A DNA stretch of 64,000 bases. Origin: a bacterium. Lineage in GTDB: Bacteria; Eisenbacteria; RBG-16-71-46; CAIMUX01. The DNA lies in contig JAUIHP010000005.1 in the NCBI GenBank assembly GCA_030431975.1, forward strand, positions 1 through 64,000, in the 5' to 3' direction. The notes under the pieces are model-generated. The model saw only the letters and a program-made list of their open reading frames with translations, was not told where the DNA came from and ran no database searches. Made by a program: the position numbers and the translations under genes. Of this stretch, positions 37,283 to 46,094 are shown one piece after another (positions within the stretch are counted from its first letter, which is position 1; each line of letters begins with the position of its first letter).

Positions 37283-38173
37283 CTATCCGGCCAGACGACG
37301 GAAAACTCCGTCCGGCTCGAGCCCAATCGGGTCGTGAGGTTGCGGTGCGTGCAGAAGTCGGTCCGTGAGAACTTCCAGGGCCTGTGCCGCCGGGCTCTGC
37401 GGAAACAGAGACAGCAAAGGTTCCTGTTTGATCACGGAGCTTCCGACGGAGGCATCCTCCGGGACGTGCCCGAGAAGCTCCGGCTCCACTCCGAGAAATC
37501 GTTTGGCGACCGTTTGAATTCGCTTGGCGGTGCGACGCGCCTCCTCGATCGAACCGACACGGTTGACGACGAGCGAAGGAGTGGCCTGGGCAGCATGGGC
37601 GCCGGCAAGCAGAACCTTGAGCGTGGCGTAGGCATCGCTGAAAGAGGTCGGTTCCGGAGTCGTGACGATCAGGATCTCGTCGGCCGCCCCGGCAAAGTGC
37701 ATCGTTTGACGGCCGATCCCCGTCGCCGTATCGAAGAGGAGAAGGTCGCAGGACTCTTCGATCCGGGAGAGTTCCCGAATGAGACGCTCACGGCTGAAGT
37801 CGTCGAGATTGGCCAATCGTTCCAGTCCGGAAGCGGCAGGTAGAACCTTGAATCCGTAAGGCGTGTCCACCAACACGTCCTCGATCGACTTCTCTCCGGA
37901 AATGATGTCACCGACGTTGGCCGACGGAATCATCCCCAGGAGGAGGTCGACGTTGGCCAGCGAGAGATCGGCATCGACGAGGACGACACGCTTCCCCGCT
38001 CTGGCCATCGCGATGGCCAGGTTCGTCGTCAACGCGCTCTTGCCGACGCCGCCCTTTCCGCTGGTGACGGCCACCGTGCGAACGCGCGGGCGACCCGACG
38101 AAGCCGTGTTGTCGTCCCCAGCCTCGCCCTGAACGAGCCGCAGAGAGCGCAGTTTGGAAGCCTGATCAGCCAA
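37283..38173 (-). CDS. flhG: Flagellar number regulator FlhG (FleN, MinD-like ATPase)
   Basis: FlhG is a ParA/MinD-family ATPase that limits flagellar number and stimulates FlhF GTPase. The 296-residue protein carries the N-terminal activator motif DQASKLR at 3-9 (DQAxxLR type), the deviant Walker A SGKGGVGKS at 38-46, DADLSLANVDLLLG, and a Walker B segment LLLFDTATGIG. A C-terminal amphipathic helix probably mediates membrane binding. It overlaps flhF by 8 bases. The presence of the FlhF/FlhG pair points to polar or otherwise numerically controlled flagella rather than peritrichous ones. Confidence 0.95.
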   Translation of the reverse strand: MADQASKLRSLRLVQGEAGDDNTASSGRPRVRTVAVTSGKGGVGKSALTTNLAIAMARAGKRVVLVDADLSLANVDLLLGMIPSANVGDIISGEKSIEDVLVDTPYGFKVLPAASGLERLANLDDFSRERLIRELSRIEESCDLLLFDTATGIGRQTMHFAGAADEILIVTTPEPTSFSDAYATLKVLLAGAHAAQATPSLVVNRVGSIEEARRTAKRIQTVAKRFLGVEPELLGHVPEDASVGSSVIKQEPLLSLFPQSPAAQALEVLTDRLLHAPQPHDPIGLEPDGVFRRLAG

Positions 38174-39515
38174 CCGTTTCTTCCTCGTTGCGGACGATGC
38201 CGTCCGTCAGTTTTTCGGGTGTGGCCTTCTCCAGGTCATCCGGCACTTCCTGTCCGGTTCCCAGGTAGGCGACCGGGCGACGAGCTTTCAGAGAGATCGT
38301 GAAGAGCCCGCCGGGACGAGTCGTTTCGTCGGTCTTGGTAAAGATGAGGTGGCTGACCGGAAGCGTTCCAAAGCTCGCGAGGGCGAAGGCCATGTCGCGA
38401 ACACGGGAGTTCGCCGCAAGAACGAGGTGAATCTCCGCTTTGGGACAGGCTCCGAGAATGTCGGCGATCTCGCGAATCCCGTTCGGATCTCCGGGAGAAC
38501 GTCCCGAAGTGTCGATCAGGATCAGGTCCTGATCGGCGAGGGCCTCGTCCACGAGTTCATGAATGTCCTGACGGGACTTTGCGACCTCAAACGGAAGGCC
38601 CATGAGCGCAGCGTAGGAACCAAGGTGTTGCGCGCCGAAGACCCGGTAGGAGTCGGTCGAAATGAGAGCCACCTTCTTGCGGTGCACGAAGGCCGCCTCG
38701 CCCGCGATCTTGGCCACGGTCGTGGTCTTTCCGACACCGGTCGGGCCGACCAGCGCGACGATGCGACGCGTGTCGGTAGCTTCAACGTGTCCGCCCACCT
38801 GAACCAGTCCACGCAGGCGCTCCAGCAGTTCGTCGGCCGGTACCGACTGGAACTGTCCGTGCAACGGAGCCTGTCCCATCCGAGAGACGAGTTCGAAGAC
38901 GAGGTTGCTGTCGATCTCGGCCTCGGTCAGATCGAGATAGAGCTCACGGAGCGGAATCGGAATCGCAGAGAAGTGTTCGGAACGAACCAGACGCGACAGG
39001 TAGTCGAGACGGTCCTGACTGCGGCGGAGTTCTTCCTCCAGTTCCCTGGGCGGCTGTGCCACCGGGGTCTTCGGAGAAGAAGAGACATTCGGGGAACCGA
39101 CGGTCGCCGCCGTCGGAAGGGCCGGAATACCGTTGTCGGGAGAAGCGATCGGACCGTTGTAGGAAGAGGATGAGAACACCTTGCGACGCTGCTCGGGATC
39201 GAGAGCGGCTTCGACCGTGGCCCGCGGCATTCGGGAGAGGATGTCTGCGACCTTGCCGGCCACGTTGGTCGACGAACCTGCCTCGTTGCCGGCATCCGTC
39301 GACGGGCGCGCACTCGCATTCGCGCTCCCGGTCACGGTTCCGGTCACGGTCCCGCTTTGTGCCCCGGCGTGGGGCAGCGCTGCCGTCACCTCGACACCGC
39401 GTTTCCCATTCGACTGGTTCCGGGTCTCGAGAATGAGGGCGTCCGGACCGAGCTCAGTGCGAATCCGGTCCAGGGCCTCGTTCAAGGTCGGCGCTTCAAT
39501 TCGCTTGATGTGCAT
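38166..39515 (-). CDS. flhF: Flagellar SRP-like GTPase FlhF
   Basis: FlhF marks the site of flagellar assembly, usually a pole. The 449-residue protein has the B domain at the N-terminus (MHIKRIEAPTLNEALDRI), a variable Ser/Thr/Ala-rich segment (about 55-150) and an NG GTPase core. The P-loop is GPTGVGKT at 257-264, followed by STDSYRVFGAQHL, IDTSGR and TKTDETTRPGG. It overlaps both neighbours, flhG by 8 bases and flhA by 20 bases, showing tight coupling. It is paired functionally with FlhG, whose N-terminal motif activates its GTPase. Confidence 0.95.
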   Translation of the reverse strand: MHIKRIEAPTLNEALDRIRTELGPDALILETRNQSNGKRGVEVTAALPHAGAQSGTVTGTVTGSANASARPSTDAGNEAGSSTNVAGKVADILSRMPRATVEAALDPEQRRKVFSSSSYNGPIASPDNGIPALPTAATVGSPNVSSSPKTPVAQPPRELEEELRRSQDRLDYLSRLVRSEHFSAIPIPLRELYLDLTEAEIDSNLVFELVSRMGQAPLHGQFQSVPADELLERLRGLVQVGGHVEATDTRRIVALVGPTGVGKTTTVAKIAGEAAFVHRKKVALISTDSYRVFGAQHLGSYAALMGLPFEVAKSRQDIHELVDEALADQDLILIDTSGRSPGDPNGIREIADILGACPKAEIHLVLAANSRVRDMAFALASFGTLPVSHLIFTKTDETTRPGGLFTISLKARRPVAYLGTGQEVPDDLEKATPEKLTDGIVRNEEETVG

Positions 39516-41547
39516 GATCCGTCTTCACCACAGCTAGGTTCTTGATCGTTCCCGCTCCCGCGACTTCCGCGTAGGAGAGGACCGGCACGTGGGGCAGAGC
39601 CCGTTCCACGAACTGCCGGAGGTACGGACGCAGATACGGCGAGCAGAGGAGCACCGGATGGGCCACGCGCCCCAGGGCCTCCTGCACACCCGAAGAAAGT
39701 CGGTCGAGGAGGTCGCGCGTCTCGTTGCCGTCGAGGACCAGTCGTTCCTGGCCGGTGCTGGCGACACGGTCGACCAAAGCCTGTTCCAGTGCCGGGTCGA
39801 GAGAGACCGCGCCGATCTCGTTGTTCTCCGTCCGGTACGGCTGGCTAATGGCGCGACCCAACGACTCCCGAACACGCTCGGCCAGCGTGGAGATGTCCTT
39901 GGTCGTCGGCGCGTGATCGGCCAATGTCTCGAGAATGGTCAAGGTGTCCCGAACCGAAACCTGCTCGGCCAACAAACGCTGCATGACCTTGTGCACGCCG
40001 CCGACGGTCAGGTGGTTGGGAATCAGTTCGTCGACGACGACCGGCGAGTTCTCCTTGACGCGGTCGATCATGGTCTGGACTTCCTGACGTCCCAGGATCT
40101 CCGAGGCGTTCGACTTGATGAGCTCGGACAGATGGGTCGCCACGATGGCGCTCGGATCGACGACGGTGTACCCGCCCTGCTCCGCTTCCTCGCGCTGTGA
40201 CTTGTCGATCCAAACCGCGTCGAGACCGAAGACCGGTTCGATGGTCGGCTGTCCGGCCAGCGGCATGGCGCCCGGTCCCGGGGACATGGCCAGAAGCTGA
40301 CCGAGACGCAGGTTGCCCCGGCCGATCTCGACACCCTTGAGACGAAGCACGTAGGTGTCCTGGCCCAGTCGAATGTTGTCGCGGACGCGAATGGGCGGAA
40401 CGAGAAGCCCGAAGTCGGTCGTCATCTGCTTCCGAACGGAGGCGATCCGACGGAGGAGGTCCCCGCCCTCGGTCTTTTCATCCACGATGCTGATCAGTCC
40501 GAAGCCGATCTCGAGCTCCAGGGTGTCGACACCCATGAGCTGCTCCATGCGCTCCGGAATCTGCGCCGTCTTTTCCTTGGCTTCCTTCTGCTCACGCGCC
40601 GCTTCGTTCTGTTGTCCCTGATGAGCACGGAGCCCAAGGACGACGGCGACGACCGCCAGGGACAGGAACGGAAGAAGCGGCAGGCCGGGCACGAGTCCCA
40701 GAAGCGCAAGAATGACGCCGGCCATCAGTGCAGCCTTGGGCTCACCCAGAAGCTGGGTACCGATCTCGCGGGAAAGGTTCTGCTGTCCTTCGGAGCGGGT
40801 GACGAGAAGACCCGAGGCCGTGGAAACGACGAGCGCAGGAATCTGCGCGACGAGGCCGTCACCGATCGTCAGCAGGGTGTAGGTGCGGAGCGCTTCACCG
40901 ACACCCATGCCGTTTTGCGCCATCCCGATGACGAAGCCGCCGAGAATGTTGACAATCGTGATGACGATGGCGGCGATGGCGTCGCCGCGAACGAACTTGG
41001 CGGCACCGTCCATGGAACCGTAGAAGTCGGCCTGCGCCGTGATCTGCTCGCGGCGGGTCCGGGCTTCGTCTTCGTCGATGAGACCGGCATTGAGGTCGGC
41101 GTCGATGGCCATCTGCCGACCGGGCATGGCGTCCAAGGTAAAGCGGGCCGCGACTTCGGCGATACGACCGGCGCCCTTGGTGATGACAAGGAATTGAATG
41201 ACGACGAGAATGAGGAAGGCGACGAGACCGACGGCGTAGTTACCGCCGACGACGAAGTCACCGAACGCACCGATGACCTTTCCACCGTAACCCTGCAGCA
41301 GAATCGTCCGCGTCGTCGCGACGTTGAGAGCCAAACGGTAGAGCGTGACGACCAGAAGCAGTGTCGGGAAGACACTGAACTTGAGCGGCTCGGCCACATA
41401 GACCGTGACCAGCAACATGACCAGCGAGACGGCCAGGTTGAGGACGAGCAGCGAATCGAGGAAGAACGTGGGGACCGGCACGATCATCACCGACAGCAGC
41501 ATGAGGATCGCTCCACCCAGGAGCAGATCTGTCGTACGCCCGAACAT
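39496..41547 (-). CDS. flhA: Flagellar export gate protein FlhA
   Basis: FlhA is the large export-gate component of the flagellar type III secretion system; its cytoplasmic ring binds chaperone-substrate complexes. The 683-residue protein has about eight N-terminal membrane helices and the FHIPEP-type loop region (GRIAEVAARFTLDAMPGRQMAIDADLNAG), followed by the cytoplasmic domain from about 330. That domain ends with PVLLCSPYLRPYLRQFVERALPHVPVLSYAE. Length and order are standard. It is 4 bases after flhB. Confidence 0.97.
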   Translation of the reverse strand: MFGRTTDLLLGGAILMLLSVMIVPVPTFFLDSLLVLNLAVSLVMLLVTVYVAEPLKFSVFPTLLLVVTLYRLALNVATTRTILLQGYGGKVIGAFGDFVVGGNYAVGLVAFLILVVIQFLVITKGAGRIAEVAARFTLDAMPGRQMAIDADLNAGLIDEDEARTRREQITAQADFYGSMDGAAKFVRGDAIAAIVITIVNILGGFVIGMAQNGMGVGEALRTYTLLTIGDGLVAQIPALVVSTASGLLVTRSEGQQNLSREIGTQLLGEPKAALMAGVILALLGLVPGLPLLPFLSLAVVAVVLGLRAHQGQQNEAAREQKEAKEKTAQIPERMEQLMGVDTLELEIGFGLISIVDEKTEGGDLLRRIASVRKQMTTDFGLLVPPIRVRDNIRLGQDTYVLRLKGVEIGRGNLRLGQLLAMSPGPGAMPLAGQPTIEPVFGLDAVWIDKSQREEAEQGGYTVVDPSAIVATHLSELIKSNASEILGRQEVQTMIDRVKENSPVVVDELIPNHLTVGGVHKVMQRLLAEQVSVRDTLTILETLADHAPTTKDISTLAERVRESLGRAISQPYRTENNEIGAVSLDPALEQALVDRVASTGQERLVLDGNETRDLLDRLSSGVQEALGRVAHPVLLCSPYLRPYLRQFVERALPHVPVLSYAEVAGAGTIKNLAVVKTDHAHQAN

Positions 41548-41551
41548 CTAG

Positions 41552-42625
41552 CTAGGCCCCCATTCCCTGACCACGCAGGCGCCAAACCTGCGCGAGGATC
41601 TTGGCCACGGCCTGATAGAGGTCGACCGGGATCGGCTGTTCGAGCTTGGCTTCCTTGTAGAGGAGTCGAGCCAACGGCGGATCTTCGAGAATCGGCACGT
41701 TGTGCTTGCGCGCTTCGTCCTTGATGCGCTGCGCCATCTTCCGCATCCCGCGGGCGACAACGATCGGGGCGTCCATCGATCCGCGTTCGTACTTGAGAGC
41801 GACGGCGACATGAACCGGGTTCGTCACGACAACGTCAGCGTCGGCGACGGCTGCGATCATCCGGTTGCGCGAAAGCTGACGCTGCAGAAGACGAATCCGC
41901 GACTTGACCTGCGGGTCACCGTCCGACTGCTTCTGTTCATCGTCGATCTCTTTCCGACTCATCCGAATCGACTGCTCCCACTCCCAGCGCTGATAGCCGT
42001 AATCGAGAGCCGCAAGGACGAGGAGAGCCAACCCGACGCGGAAGCCGAGCTGCAAAGTGAAGAGACCGATCTTTTCGACGAGCGTGCCGCCATCCGCACC
42101 CAGCAGCGGCACGAGATCCCCGAGATCGGCCTTCACGGTGACAAACGCGGTCAGACCAATGATCGCCACCTTGAAAAGCGTCTTGAAGAGTTCGACCCAT
42201 CCACGACGACCGAACTTGCGGCCGAACCCCTGGATGGGATCGAGGACCTGCCACTTCGGATTCAGCGGCTTGGTCGTGAAGAGAAAGCCCACCTGGGCCA
42301 CGTTCGAAATCACACCGACGAGAAGAATGGCCAGGACGAAGGGCGCGAGAAGGCCGAGGACGTGGAGCGACATCTCCCGAAAGACCATGTTGGCGCCGGC
42401 CGGCGTCGAGACTTCGAGCTGGCCCCCGGCCAGGAGCGAACGCATCAGCTCAGAAAGGCGGTAGAAGAGCGTGGGACCGAGCAGGGCGAGTCCGGCCATG
42501 GCAGCGAGTACGGTGAGAGCGGATCCGACCTCGGCGCTACGCGCGACCTGGCCTTCGTTCCGAGCCTGCGACCGCCGTTTCGGGGTCGCCGGTTGAGTCC
42601 TCTCTCCAAAGCTCTCGTTCGCCAC
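41552..42625 (-). CDS. flhB: Flagellar export switch protein FlhB
   Basis: FlhB is the export-apparatus switch whose cytoplasmic domain cleaves itself to change substrate from rod/hook to filament proteins. GTG 42625 is chosen because the translation then starts VANESFGERTQPATPKR, the family's usual opening, with GGAGGA just upstream; an ATG 11 codons earlier is open. The 357-residue protein has four membrane helices. The autocleavage motif, normally NPTH, reads N269-P270-V271-H272, a Thr-to-Val change, and the next residue Val replaces the usual Tyr. The cleavage Asn-Pro and His are kept, so cleavage may still occur. Confidence 0.95.
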   Translation of the reverse strand: MANESFGERTQPATPKRRSQARNEGQVARSAEVGSALTVLAAMAGLALLGPTLFYRLSELMRSLLAGGQLEVSTPAGANMVFREMSLHVLGLLAPFVLAILLVGVISNVAQVGFLFTTKPLNPKWQVLDPIQGFGRKFGRRGWVELFKTLFKVAIIGLTAFVTVKADLGDLVPLLGADGGTLVEKIGLFTLQLGFRVGLALLVLAALDYGYQRWEWEQSIRMSRKEIDDEQKQSDGDPQVKSRIRLLQRQLSRNRMIAAVADADVVVTNPVHVAVALKYERGSMDAPIVVARGMRKMAQRIKDEARKHNVPILEDPPLARLLYKEAKLEQPIPVDLYQAVAKILAQVWRLRGQGMGA

Positions 42626-42673
42626 CGTTCCTCCGGTCGCCCAGTCCGCGGGCGACAAAGGAACTAGGGCAAG

Positions 42674-43441
42674 CTACATGCCACGCAGAAGCTGAAGGAG
42701 TTGCCCCTCCATCCTCTCGGTGTGAAATCGGACGAACGTGCTGATAAGTGGCGTTGTGACAATAAGAAAGGCCACGCCGGCCGCAATCTTGGCCGGAATT
42801 CCGATGAGGAAGACATTCATCTGCGGCACGGCCCGGGCGACAAATCCCAAGGCGGTGTCGGTCAGAAACAAGGCAGCCAGGACCGGAGCCCCGACCTGGA
42901 GCGCGAGAAGAAAGACTCCCGAACCTATCGCGGTCGTCACTGCGATCAAATCCGTGCCGACCGGAAGTTGGCCCGGCCCTACACGTTCCAGGCTGAGCCC
43001 GAGGGCCCGCAGGAGGATGTGGTGGCCGTCGAGGGCCAGAAAGACGAGCAGCCCCAGCATCTCCAGGAACTTTCCAACGATCGGCACTTCCTCCCCACTC
43101 CCTGGGTCAAAAATGCCGGCCAACGAAAAACCCATCTGGACCCCGACGAGGTAGCCGGCGAAACGGAGCGCCGCAAAGACCAGCCCGGCGATGAGCCCGA
43201 TGAGCCCGCCGAGAAGGACTTCCCGCGCGATCAACAGCGCGAACCCGAAGAGCCCCGGCTCGGGCGTGTACGCAGAGAGATCAACCGTCGGAAAGAGAGC
43301 AAAGGCCGTGGCCAAGGACGCCAGAGCCTGAACCTGGGGCGGGATCTTCTTCTGGGCAAAGAGAGGCCCGACGCCATAGAAGGTCAGGCACCGCACCATG
43401 ACGAGAAGAAAGGGAAAGACCAGATCGAGGGAGAAGATCAT
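42674..43441 (-). CDS. fliR: Flagellar export protein FliR
   Basis: FliR is an integral membrane part of the FliPQR core through which substrates pass. The 255-residue protein has about six hydrophobic helices and family phrases such as ALASLATAFALFP, LIAREVLLGGLIGLIAGLVF, GFSLAGIFDPGSGEEVPIVG and MNVFLIGIPAKIAAGV. It overlaps fliQ by 4 bases. A 48-base gap separates it from the chosen flhB start. Confidence 0.94.
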   Translation of the reverse strand: MIFSLDLVFPFLLVMVRCLTFYGVGPLFAQKKIPPQVQALASLATAFALFPTVDLSAYTPEPGLFGFALLIAREVLLGGLIGLIAGLVFAALRFAGYLVGVQMGFSLAGIFDPGSGEEVPIVGKFLEMLGLLVFLALDGHHILLRALGLSLERVGPGQLPVGTDLIAVTTAIGSGVFLLALQVGAPVLAALFLTDTALGFVARAVPQMNVFLIGIPAKIAAGVAFLIVTTPLISTFVRFHTERMEGQLLQLLRGM

Positions 43442-43704
43442 GGCAGATGGGAGGCGAGCCCGAAGATCTCCGTCGTGTACTGGATGAGTTTGTTCAGCAT
43501 CCAGGGAAGGAACAGAAAGAGCGAAGCCACGACGGCGAGGATCTTGGGAACGAAGGACAGGGTCATTTCCTGGATCTGCGTCACGGCCTGAAAGATGGAC
43601 ACGAGGAGACCGGTGACCAACCCGAAGAGCAACATCGGTGCGGACAGAATCAATGACATGAGAAGTGCGTTCTGAAAGATGGTCACAGCTTCGGTAACGG
43701 ACAT
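43438..43704 (-). CDS. fliQ: Flagellar export protein FliQ
   Basis: This 88-residue, two-helix membrane protein (LLMSLILSAPMLLFGLVTGLLVSIF, then VASLFLFLPWML) has the family length and the conserved QAVTQIQEMTLSFVPKI segment between the helices. It forms the FliPQR pore with its neighbours. It overlaps fliR by 4 bases and begins 13 bases after fliP. Confidence 0.95.
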   Translation of the reverse strand: MSVTEAVTIFQNALLMSLILSAPMLLFGLVTGLLVSIFQAVTQIQEMTLSFVPKILAVVASLFLFLPWMLNKLIQYTTEIFGLASHLP

Positions 43705-43717
43705 GGTTCGCCTCGAT

Positions 43718-44497
43718 TCAACTGAAGCTCGTGACGAGCGAGCGCGTGATGAGATTCCAACCGTCGACCAGGACGAAAAGTAGGATCTTGAACGGTAGTG
43801 AGATCATGGCCGGTGGAAGCATGAGCATACCCATGCTCATGAGCACGGAAGCGATGACCAGATCGATGATCAGAAACGGCAAGTAGAGCGTGAAGCCGAT
43901 TTCGAAAGCGGTCTTCATCTCGGAAATCATGAATGCGGGCAGGATCACGGTCATGGAAAGATCGTCCGGCGTGTTCGGTCTCTCCTGCCGCGAGAGCTGG
44001 ACGAAAAGCGCCAGATCCTTCTCCCGGGTTTGCGAGAGCATGAACTCGCGAATCGGGTCCGTCGCCGTGTTCAGCGCTTCCTTGCTCGTGATCTCCCCGT
44101 CGAGGTACGGCCGCAGCGCCGTGTCATGCACCTGCTCCAAGGTCGGTCCCATGATGAAGAGCGTCATGAAGAGAGCCAGGGCCAGAAGAATCTGATTCGG
44201 CGGCATCTGCCCCGTCGCCATCGCCTGTCTCAGGAAAGAGAGGACGATGACGACGCGTGCAAAGGACGTCACCATGAGGAGAATGGCCGGGACCAGCGAG
44301 AGAATCGTGATGAGCAGGATGATCTGAAGCCCGGTCGACAGCTCCTCGTCCTGCCCACCTCCGATGGACAGAGTCAGTTGTGGGTCGGCCCAGGCCAGGC
44401 CCACACCAAGGCAGAGGATGAGGACGGCCGCCATGAGGCCGACTCGTCCCCACTGGTGTACGCCAAGGCGGCGCACGTTGCCCGAATCGTTCTTCAC
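43718..44497 (-). CDS. fliP: Flagellar export protein FliP
   Basis: FliP is the main pore subunit of the flagellar export gate. The 259-residue protein has an N-terminal signal peptide (hydrophobic core about 20-35, ending AWA), then membrane helices. It carries the family's best conserved block, with segments LLMVTSFARVVIVLSFLRQA, PNQILLALALFMTLFIMGP and DLVIASVLMSMGMLMLPP. It overlaps fliO by 4 bases, so the two should be co-translated, as in most flagellar operons. Confidence 0.96.
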   Translation of the reverse strand: MKNDSGNVRRLGVHQWGRVGLMAAVLILCLGVGLAWADPQLTLSIGGGQDEELSTGLQIILLITILSLVPAILLMVTSFARVVIVLSFLRQAMATGQMPPNQILLALALFMTLFIMGPTLEQVHDTALRPYLDGEITSKEALNTATDPIREFMLSQTREKDLALFVQLSRQERPNTPDDLSMTVILPAFMISEMKTAFEIGFTLYLPFLIIDLVIASVLMSMGMLMLPPAMISLPFKILLFVLVDGWNLITRSLVTSFS

Positions 44498-45462
44498 GCG
44501 CGAAGGTCCTCGAACTCACCGAGTGTCGGGTACTTCTTCTTCATGTCTGCAAGCTTGCTCCGAAACTCGCGTTCGAACTCTTCGGGCGTCGATGCGGCTG
44601 CCTGCTCCTCCTGCTTGCGACGCTTGGCGGCGGCCGCAATCTCGGCCGCGACCTCGATGTCGTTGAGAATGGACGAACGTTCCTGAGCCGGGCGTCGGCG
44701 AACGGCTCTGGCGGTCAGGTTCGTGGGCTCAGTGGAATTCTTGGATGCACTCTTCGTAGGCCGAGCCGCCTTTGGCGCGATCAGTCTGCGGAGCCATCGC
44801 CCCAGCGGGGACGAAGGCTCGCGACGAGATAAGGCGGGGGCCGCAGATCCTGTCGCGGAAGTGCCCGTCACCGAAGAAGGATTCCCCAAGACCTGGGGGG
44901 AAGGAGCCTCCGCCGACGCGGACGACGCAGACGTGATGGCTGCAGACGCTGCGGCTATTGAAGCGGCCGCGTCCGTCGCCGTAGGGAAGCCTGTCGAGTG
45001 CGGCGACGGATCGTTCGCGCTCACGCCAACCGCTCCCGCAGCAGCGTCCATCGCGTCGCCGGCCGGTCCGCTCGGATTCAGCGTCGACAGGCGTTCGATC
45101 CCCTGCGGAGAAAGCCCGAGGAGAAGAGTCTGGTCCATGACCTGGACCACGGTCAGAGAAAGCCGGTTTCCGAGCGAACGCTGGGCCAGGATCTCGATCG
45201 TACCGCTGCCGTAGGGCGAGAGTCCGCCTCCGAAACGTCGAGCCAGACGCTGCAGCACGAGAATGAGCACGAGGATGACGGAAAGAGCCAGCCCCAGCTG
45301 GAGCAAGGTTCCACCCATACCCTCGCTAAGTCCGGACACCATCGGGATGGTGGCCGCACTCGGTTCCGAGGTGGTCGTTCCTTCGTTGGCGAGACTTGTC
45401 CGAGCCAGGCTCAACGAGCCGAAGATTCCCAACGCGGCGAGAGTGGCATTTCCTATGCGCAT
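44494..45462 (-). CDS. fliO: Flagellar export protein FliO (extended)
   Basis: FliO helps FliP assemble into the export gate. The recognisable part is short: a signal-like N-terminus, a membrane helix (LQLGLALSVILVLILVLQRL, about 54-73) and the small cytoplasmic domain GTIEILAQRSLGNRLSLTVVQV...TLLLGLSPQGIERLS. Beyond residue about 130, where typical FliO ends, a further 190 residues follow. These are first an Ala/Ser/Thr-rich segment, then a basic stretch (LRRLIAPKAARPTKS) and a charged helical tail. Total length is 322 residues, more than twice the common length. Confidence 0.85.
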   Translation of the reverse strand: MRIGNATLAALGIFGSLSLARTSLANEGTTTSEPSAATIPMVSGLSEGMGGTLLQLGLALSVILVLILVLQRLARRFGGGLSPYGSGTIEILAQRSLGNRLSLTVVQVMDQTLLLGLSPQGIERLSTLNPSGPAGDAMDAAAGAVGVSANDPSPHSTGFPTATDAAASIAAASAAITSASSASAEAPSPQVLGNPSSVTGTSATGSAAPALSRREPSSPLGRWLRRLIAPKAARPTKSASKNSTEPTNLTARAVRRRPAQERSSILNDIEVAAEIAAAAKRRKQEEQAAASTPEEFEREFRSKLADMKKKYPTLGEFEDLRA

Positions 45463-45485
45463 CTCGTCCTCCTGATTCTAAAAGG

Positions 45486-46094
45486 TCACTCTCCGAGTGA
45501 CCGAACGCGGTCTTGTGGAGAAAGCAGACTGGTCACGCGAACACCGAAGTGCTCGTCGATGACGACGACCTCCCCCTGAGCCACCATCTTTCCGTTGACG
45601 TAGAGATCGACCGGATCCCCCGCCAGTTTGTCCAACTCGATGATGCTTCCCGGTCCGTACTCCAAAATGTCCCGGACGAAACTCTGGGTTCGGCCGAGTT
45701 CGACGGAAACGGGAAGACGAATGTCCATGAGAAGCTCGAGACTCGCGCCTTCTCCGGCCTCGGTCTCGTCTTCGACCTGGGAAAACTGCACCGGCCGGAT
45801 GTCCGGACCGGGATCGGAGGGTGGCGCGGCACTCGCAGCGGCCGACGCGGCGGCCTCTGCAGCAATCGCTTCTGCAGCGGCGTTCTCGGCCGCAGCTTTG
45901 GCCGCAGCTTCCTCGGCGGCCTTGGCGGCCGCTTCCTCGGCGATGACCGCAGCCATTTCCTCGGCATCGGACATGCCGGAGCTGTCGTCCGACGCGTCTG
46001 CGGACGAAGCCTCGGCCGGAGATTCGGCTTCCGCTCCTTCACCCTCGTCGGCAGGTTTGCCCTGGGTGTCCTCAGGCTGCTGTTCCGGACTCAT
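45486..46094 (-). CDS. fliN: Flagellar motor switch protein FliN with Ala/Glu-rich extension
   Basis: FliN forms the lower C-ring and docks FliH-FliI. The SpoA domain is at the C-terminus (about 118-200: LLMDIRLPVSVELGRTQSFVRD, GPGSIIELDKLAGDPVDLYVNG, VVVIDEHFGVRVTSLLS). The first ~115 residues are an acidic Ser/Glu start followed by an Ala/Glu/Lys repeat at about 48-90 (AEEAAAKAAEE pattern) that should form a long single helix. It overlaps fliM by 23 bases. Confidence 0.92.
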   Translation of the reverse strand: MSPEQQPEDTQGKPADEGEGAEAESPAEASSADASDDSSGMSDAEEMAAVIAEEAAAKAAEEAAAKAAAENAAAEAIAAEAAASAAASAAPPSDPGPDIRPVQFSQVEDETEAGEGASLELLMDIRLPVSVELGRTQSFVRDILEYGPGSIIELDKLAGDPVDLYVNGKMVAQGEVVVIDEHFGVRVTSLLSPQDRVRSLGE

